In this document: positions 5,235 to 7,606 of the stretch, in pieces
Layout of the letters: each line of letters begins with the position of its first letter
Position numbering within the stretch: position 1 is the first letter of the stretch
Notes under the pieces: model-generated
What the model saw: only the letters and a program-made list of their open reading frames with translations
The model's database searches: none
Told to the model about the DNA's origin: nothing
Made by a program: the position numbers and the translations under genes
DNA from: Candidatus Dormiibacterota bacterium
GTDB lineage: Bacteria; Chloroflexota; Dormibacteria; Aeolococcales; Aeolococcaceae
Length of the DNA stretch: 7,606 nucleotides
Direction: 5' to 3'
Assembly (NCBI GenBank): GCA_003170875.1
Contig: PMYJ01000042.1
Location: 4,331-11,936 of the forward strand

Positions 5235-5753
5235 GTGAAGCAGCTACCAGCGAGATTCGACCACCGCGCGCTCGTGTCCAGCGTGGTGGCGGCCACGGCA
5301 TTGGTCGCGGCATGCGGCACCGCCTACGCCAGCCCCGGCGCCACCGGGACCGCCGCGGTAGCGAGCCAGATGACTATCGGAACCAGGCAGACAAGCATCG
5401 GCACCGTGCTCACAGGGCCGAGTGGCCGCACCATCTACACCCTCGTGGACAACCAGGGGAAAGCGGTCGCGTGCTCAGGCGGCTGCCTGGCCGTCTGGCC
5501 ACCGGCCACGATGGACTCCGGATCGCCCCAGGCCGGCTCGGGCGTGACTGCCTCGCTCTCGACTGTGGCGGCAGGTGGGGGGACGCTGCAGCTCACCGTA
5601 TCCGGCGATCCTGTCGACTACTACGTCGGCGACACTTCTGCCGGCCAGGCAAACGGCGAGGGCATTAGCTCGTACGGAGGGATCTGGTACGCCCTCCAGC
5701 CCAGTGGGCGGCTATTCACGCCGGGGAGCGGCGGCAACCCCTACGGCTACTGA
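5235..5753 (+). CDS. COG4315-type secreted lipoprotein (Lipoprotein_15 repeat)
   Basis: This family, known as predicted lipoproteins with a Yx(FWY)xxD motif, is exported and cell-envelope associated; its function is unknown. The 172-aa product has a basic N-terminus, a hydrophobic core (13-26) and a possible lipobox VAAC with Cys27, though cleavage after AYA (32) by ordinary signal peptidase is also plausible. The first repeat reads GRTIYTLVDNQG then CSGGCLAVWPPA (Cys80, Cys84), the classic CxxxC-x-x-x-WPP signature. The second reads DPVDYYVGDTSAGQANGEG and SSYGGIWYALQPSG. Both YxFxxD motifs are imperfect: the first ends in Asn73, the second has Asp128 in place of the first aromatic. Start is GTG 5235, nine bases after AGGGAGGA (5218-5225). 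It is flanked by long non-coding spacers and probably stands alone. Confidence 0.9.
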   Translation: MKQLPARFDHRALVSSVVAATALVAACGTAYASPGATGTAAVASQMTIGTRQTSIGTVLTGPSGRTIYTLVDNQGKAVACSGGCLAVWPPATMDSGSPQAGSGVTASLSTVAAGGGTLQLTVSGDPVDYYVGDTSAGQANGEGISSYGGIWYALQPSGRLFTPGSGGNPYGY

Positions 5754-6047
5754 GGCCGGAAGGCGAGGTGCAGGTCGACGCCTTGACGCGTCTATTGACC
5801 CGGCTCACGGTCATGGCCCGCTTCGACATGGGCTGTGTTGAGGTTCGGGCTCAGGGTCTGAAACGAGGCATGAGCCCCTCGGCGTTGCCGCGGTCGATGG
5901 CGTTTGCTAAGCCGGAGGAATCGGGGACTTCGAGAAGCTCGTTCGTCATTCAGGAGGCGGCCGGCTCGAGGTGCACGGGAAGTCACTCGCAGAGGTGATG
6001 TGGCAGGGGTTAGCCGCCGGGAGGTGCCTGCCACCCGCTCGCGAGGG
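5754..6047. other. Spacer after the lipoprotein gene with an inverted repeat
   Basis: No gene supported in this stretch of nearly 300 bases. The only clear structure is GGGCTCA (5847-5853) matched by TGAGCCC (5871-5877), a perfect seven-base inverted repeat with a 17-base loop, 94 bases after the lipoprotein stop. It could stop transcription from either side but has no T tract. Confidence 0.4.
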
Positions 6048-6197
6048 CTAAACCGCAGTGCGACCACCATCGGCGGCGATAACGGCGCCGGTCACGTAGC
6101 TGACTCGGGCTGAGGCTAGGACGGCGATCAATTCGGCGACCTCATCCGGCTGGGCCACCCGCCTGAGACGTTCGTGCAGCCGGGGAGCCGTTAGGCG
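6048..6197 (-). pseudogene. Truncated short-chain dehydrogenase/reductase (C-terminal ~49 codons)
   Basis: The minus strand ending in TAG at 6050-6048 encodes HERLRRVAQPDEVAELIAVL followed by ASARVSYVTGAVIAADGGRT, the unmistakable C-terminus of an SDR: the RxxxPxEVA helix, the SYVTG strand and the final DGG. A full SDR has about 250 residues with an N-terminal TGxxxGxG nucleotide site and a YxxxK catalytic pair; none of this is found upstream. The homology fades around 6197, where the frame continues into unrelated sequence. The usual spacing before RVAQP also looks shortened. So this is a 5'-truncated remnant, unlikely to be functional. The copy E repeat begins about 55 bases beyond the break, so a rearrangement there may have removed the front of the gene. 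Confidence 0.8.
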
Positions 6198-6251
6198 CTT
6201 CAGGGGTGAAATTGTCGTCGCCCCGGGGACCCAATCCGGTCCATCGCCAAC

Positions 6252-6325
6252 CCTGATCGGCTGGTTTGCGCGCTTCGCTCCAGTGACAGTGACAGCACGC
6301 TGGGCTGGACCGGGATTCGGCAACG
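6252..6325 (+). repeat. Dispersed hairpin repeat, copy E
   Basis: Aligns with copy C along its whole length with a few small gaps: CTGGT.., GCTT.GCTC, TGACAGTGACAG, then CACGCTGGGCTGG (6296-6308) against CACTGGGCTGG in copy C, ending TTCGGCAACGA against TTCGTGAATGA. Read on the minus strand the two copies also give similar peptides (QPSVLSLSLE against QPSVFSLPFE), with several third-base differences. The hairpin arms are not conserved here. Confidence 0.45.
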
Positions 6326-6383
6326 ACACGTGCGGGACGGGCGTTCCCACCTCTCCTCTGGGGCAGGCCAAACGTCCCCGGGA

Positions 6384-6785
6384 TCACGACGCCTGGGGCT
6401 GCGAGGCCTCCGATTCGGGAGGCTCATCTGGCGGCCACGGCTCGGGTTCGAGGACGCAGAATTCGTTGTCCGCTGGGTCGGCCATGACCACCCAACTGAC
6501 CGCGCCCTGGCCGATGTCCTTCTCGCGGGCTCCGAGGCCGATGAGCCGCTCGACCTCCCGCCGCTGATCGTCAGGCCGAAGGTCGAGGTGCAGTCGATTC
6601 TTGACCACCTTGGGGTCTGGGTTCTGGAGGAAGAGGATGCCCGGATTGCCCTGCCCGAGGTCGAGCCACCACCACATGCCCTCCTCGCCCCGCACCACCG
6701 GCCGCGAGAGTGCGGCGCTCCAGAACTGTCCGACCCTCTCAGGGTCGAGGCAATCAACCACGACCGCGGATACGCGCAAAGCCAC
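6384..6785 (-). CDS. VOC family (glyoxalase-like) protein
   Basis: Members of the vicinal oxygen chelate superfamily share paired beta-alpha-beta-beta-beta modules and act as metal-dependent lyases, dioxygenases or antibiotic-binding proteins; the substrate of this one is unknown. The 133-aa product matches the Glyoxalase_6-like actinobacterial type: VSAVVVDCLDPERVGQFW (5-22) as the first strand and helix, then the NRLHLDLR strand with candidate metal ligand His66, and WVVMADPADNEFCVLEPE with Glu109. It ends in an acidic, Pro-rich tail (118-133). The start is set at GTG 6785-6783, where family homology begins; the open frame extends to 6989 but that part is not protein-like. There is no Shine-Dalgarno; instead an extended -10 lies eight bases upstream, so the mRNA is probably leaderless. 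The gene stands alone, upstream of the SDR remnant on the same strand. Confidence 0.88.
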   Translation of the reverse strand: MALRVSAVVVDCLDPERVGQFWSAALSRPVVRGEEGMWWWLDLGQGNPGILFLQNPDPKVVKNRLHLDLRPDDQRREVERLIGLGAREKDIGQGAVSWVVMADPADNEFCVLEPEPWPPDEPPESEASQPQAS

Positions 6786-6793
6786 AGCGGCGG

Positions 6794-6802
6794 AGGATAG
6801 CA
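6794..6802 (-). promoter_or_regulatory. Extended -10 promoter giving a leaderless VOC mRNA
   Basis: On the minus strand TGC-TATCCT (6802-6794) is an extended -10 (TGn-TAnnnT). Its last base is eight bases from the GTG at 6785, so transcription should begin at or within two bases of the start codon. No convincing -35 is present, as is usual for extended -10 promoters, and no Shine-Dalgarno is needed. Confidence 0.5.
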
Positions 6803-7032
6803 ACCCACCCTGGTCACTCGCCGAACATCGCGCGACGAAACCGATCTCAGCGGCTCCTTCTCCCCACCGCTGGTTTCTGGTGTCGATGGGACCGTAGCTC
6901 GGAGCACGGCCCGAGAAGCGCGCAAGGAGCATGCGGCTAGTGTGCGGCGTTTGGTTCGGAGGAAAACACGAAACCCTGGGCTGGCTCACCCCGCTCTTAC
7001 TGGCCCCGTCGGAAGATACCGGTACCTACCGG

Positions 7033-7055
7033 GAAGGGGGTCCAATCACCCCTTC
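7033..7055 (-). terminator. Seven-pair hairpin at the end of the weak ORF 7054-7344
   Basis: GAAGGGG (7033-7039) and CCCCTTC (7049-7055) pair perfectly around a nine-base loop. On the minus strand it starts in the TGA stop of the ORF at 7344-7054, the position of an intrinsic terminator, but the following bases are not T-rich. Confidence 0.35.
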
Positions 7056-7344
7056 AGGCGTGCGGCTGGGGGGAGGTAGAGATCGCCACCGCCTCGCTCC
7101 GTCGGGGGCTGCGCCTCTGCTCCTGCGAGGAGGTCACTCGGTGGGCGAGGCAGCGGGGCGCGAACGCCGGCTCCGGCGCTTCCGGGCCCCCGGGGAGGTC
7201 CTCGACGAATGGCCGCTCGACGCGGCCCTCGAAGTCGGCCCAGGAGGAGGCCCCAGAGAGATACAGACCGACCCATGCACCGAGCCTACGCGAGCCGTCG
7301 GATCTGTCAATCCATCCAGGCATGCCGCGGTAGTGCCTGGTCAT
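7054..7344 (-). CDS. Possible small protein or gene remnant (96 aa), uncertain
   Basis: A minus-strand ORF from ATG 7344-7342. Its first part, WIDRSDGSRRLGAWVGLYLS followed by ASSWADFEGRVERPFVEDLP, reads like folded protein and uses mostly G/C third positions; the last third (from about residue 68) is Arg/Ser-rich and less convincing. The GGGGAG before the ATG is too close to be a normal ribosome site. A seven-pair hairpin begins at the stop codon. I do not recognise a family. It may be a real small gene, a fragment of a larger decayed one, or chance; the spacer around it (6990-7606) holds no better candidate apart from repeat copy D. Confidence 0.25.
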   Translation of the reverse strand: MTRHYRGMPGWIDRSDGSRRLGAWVGLYLSGASSWADFEGRVERPFVEDLPGGPEAPEPAFAPRCLAHRVTSSQEQRRSPRRSEAVAISTSPQPHA

Positions 7345-7502
7345 GCTCCCCGCGGATTGGATGAACTGGGTGCACCTGGTCCCCCAGCGTCCGCCGCTTC
7401 ACTCGCAAGTCCCGTCTCTGGGTAGGTTGGTGCATCCTCGCATGAGCGGCGAGGCTGTACCCCGATCACGAAGGGCGAGCCTCTCTCCGGCCCAGGCACT
7501 AC

Positions 7503-7550
7503 GAGCTCTTGGTCCATTCGCACGATTCTGCTCAAATGGCCGTGACAGTG
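7503..7550 (+). repeat. Dispersed hairpin repeat, copy D
   Basis: CTTGGTCCATTCGCA (7508-7522) and TGCTCAAATGGCCGTGACAG (7529-7548) match copy C closely, with TGCTCAAATGG identical in both. The right half is disturbed: the hairpin is not recognisable, but TGTTTCACGGAATGA at 7581-7595 may be a displaced remnant of the TGTTCGTGAATGA end. The window stops soon after. Confidence 0.55.
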
Positions 7551-7606
7551 CAATCAGGCCGATCCTCTGGTGCCGGAATATGTTTCACGGAATGACCGCG
7601 ATCGCC

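Noticed and set aside
5195..5668. Plus-strand ORF of 157 codons overlapping the lipoprotein gene
   Set aside because: Frame-shifted shadow with Arg/His-rich product; the COG4315 frame is clearly the coding one.
6786..6989. Sixty-eight-codon N-terminal extension of the VOC protein
   Set aside because: The extension is not protein-like and contains the extended -10; VOC homology begins at the GTG at 6785.
6931..7425. Plus-strand ORF of 164 codons
   Set aside because: Gly/Arg/Pro-rich, no ribosome site; the opposite strand reads better, though weakly.
1..7606. CRISPR array, tRNA/rRNA, complete insertion sequence, attachment site
   Set aside because: Looked for regular direct repeats, tRNA-like cloverleaf segments and transposase motifs; none found.

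Overview
High-GC DNA with GTG starts, leaderless-type and TAnnnT-type promoter signals, and protein families common in Actinomycetota. I read it as a chromosomal segment of an actinobacterium. Nothing here fixes the genus. The coding density is low: seven intact or window-truncated genes are separated by long stretches that hold gene remnants, hairpins and a dispersed repeat.

Layout. (1) Positions 1-149, minus: the N-terminal 49 codons of uvrA, cut by the window edge, preceded by a near-consensus LexA/SOS box overlapping a candidate -10. (2) 150-609: spacer with a short strongly coding-like minus-strand remnant (284-~507) and a possible terminator. (3) 610-1542, minus: secreted DUF3494 (ice-binding-like) adhesin with a C-terminal membrane anchor; its upstream region carries three small inverted repeats. 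(4) 1766-2434, minus: class II aldolase/adducin-family protein. (5) 2435-2872: divergent intergenic region with two copies of a hairpin repeat and two strong GC hairpins in the leader of (6) 2873-3859, plus: aldo/keto reductase. (7) 4127-4390, minus: conserved 87-aa protein of unknown function with a recognisable promoter. (8) 5235-5753, plus: COG4315-type secreted lipoprotein. (9) 6048-~6197, minus: C-terminal scrap of a short-chain dehydrogenase. (10) 6384-6785, minus: VOC/glyoxalase-like protein that looks leaderless. (11) 6786-7606: no firm gene; one weak minus-strand ORF and one repeat copy.

The genes do not form an operon or an evident pathway; each is separated by hundreds of bases and appears independently transcribed. 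The aldolase and the aldo/keto reductase share a divergent intergenic region and both could act on small carbonyl compounds, but a joint role is only inference. The most unusual element is a family of about five related non-coding repeats (2498-2573, 2641-2675, 4692-4776, 6252-6325, 7503-7550), all in the same orientation. Three of them carry a small hairpin whose arms differ between copies yet still pair, followed by a GAATG box. I could not assign this family to a known element.
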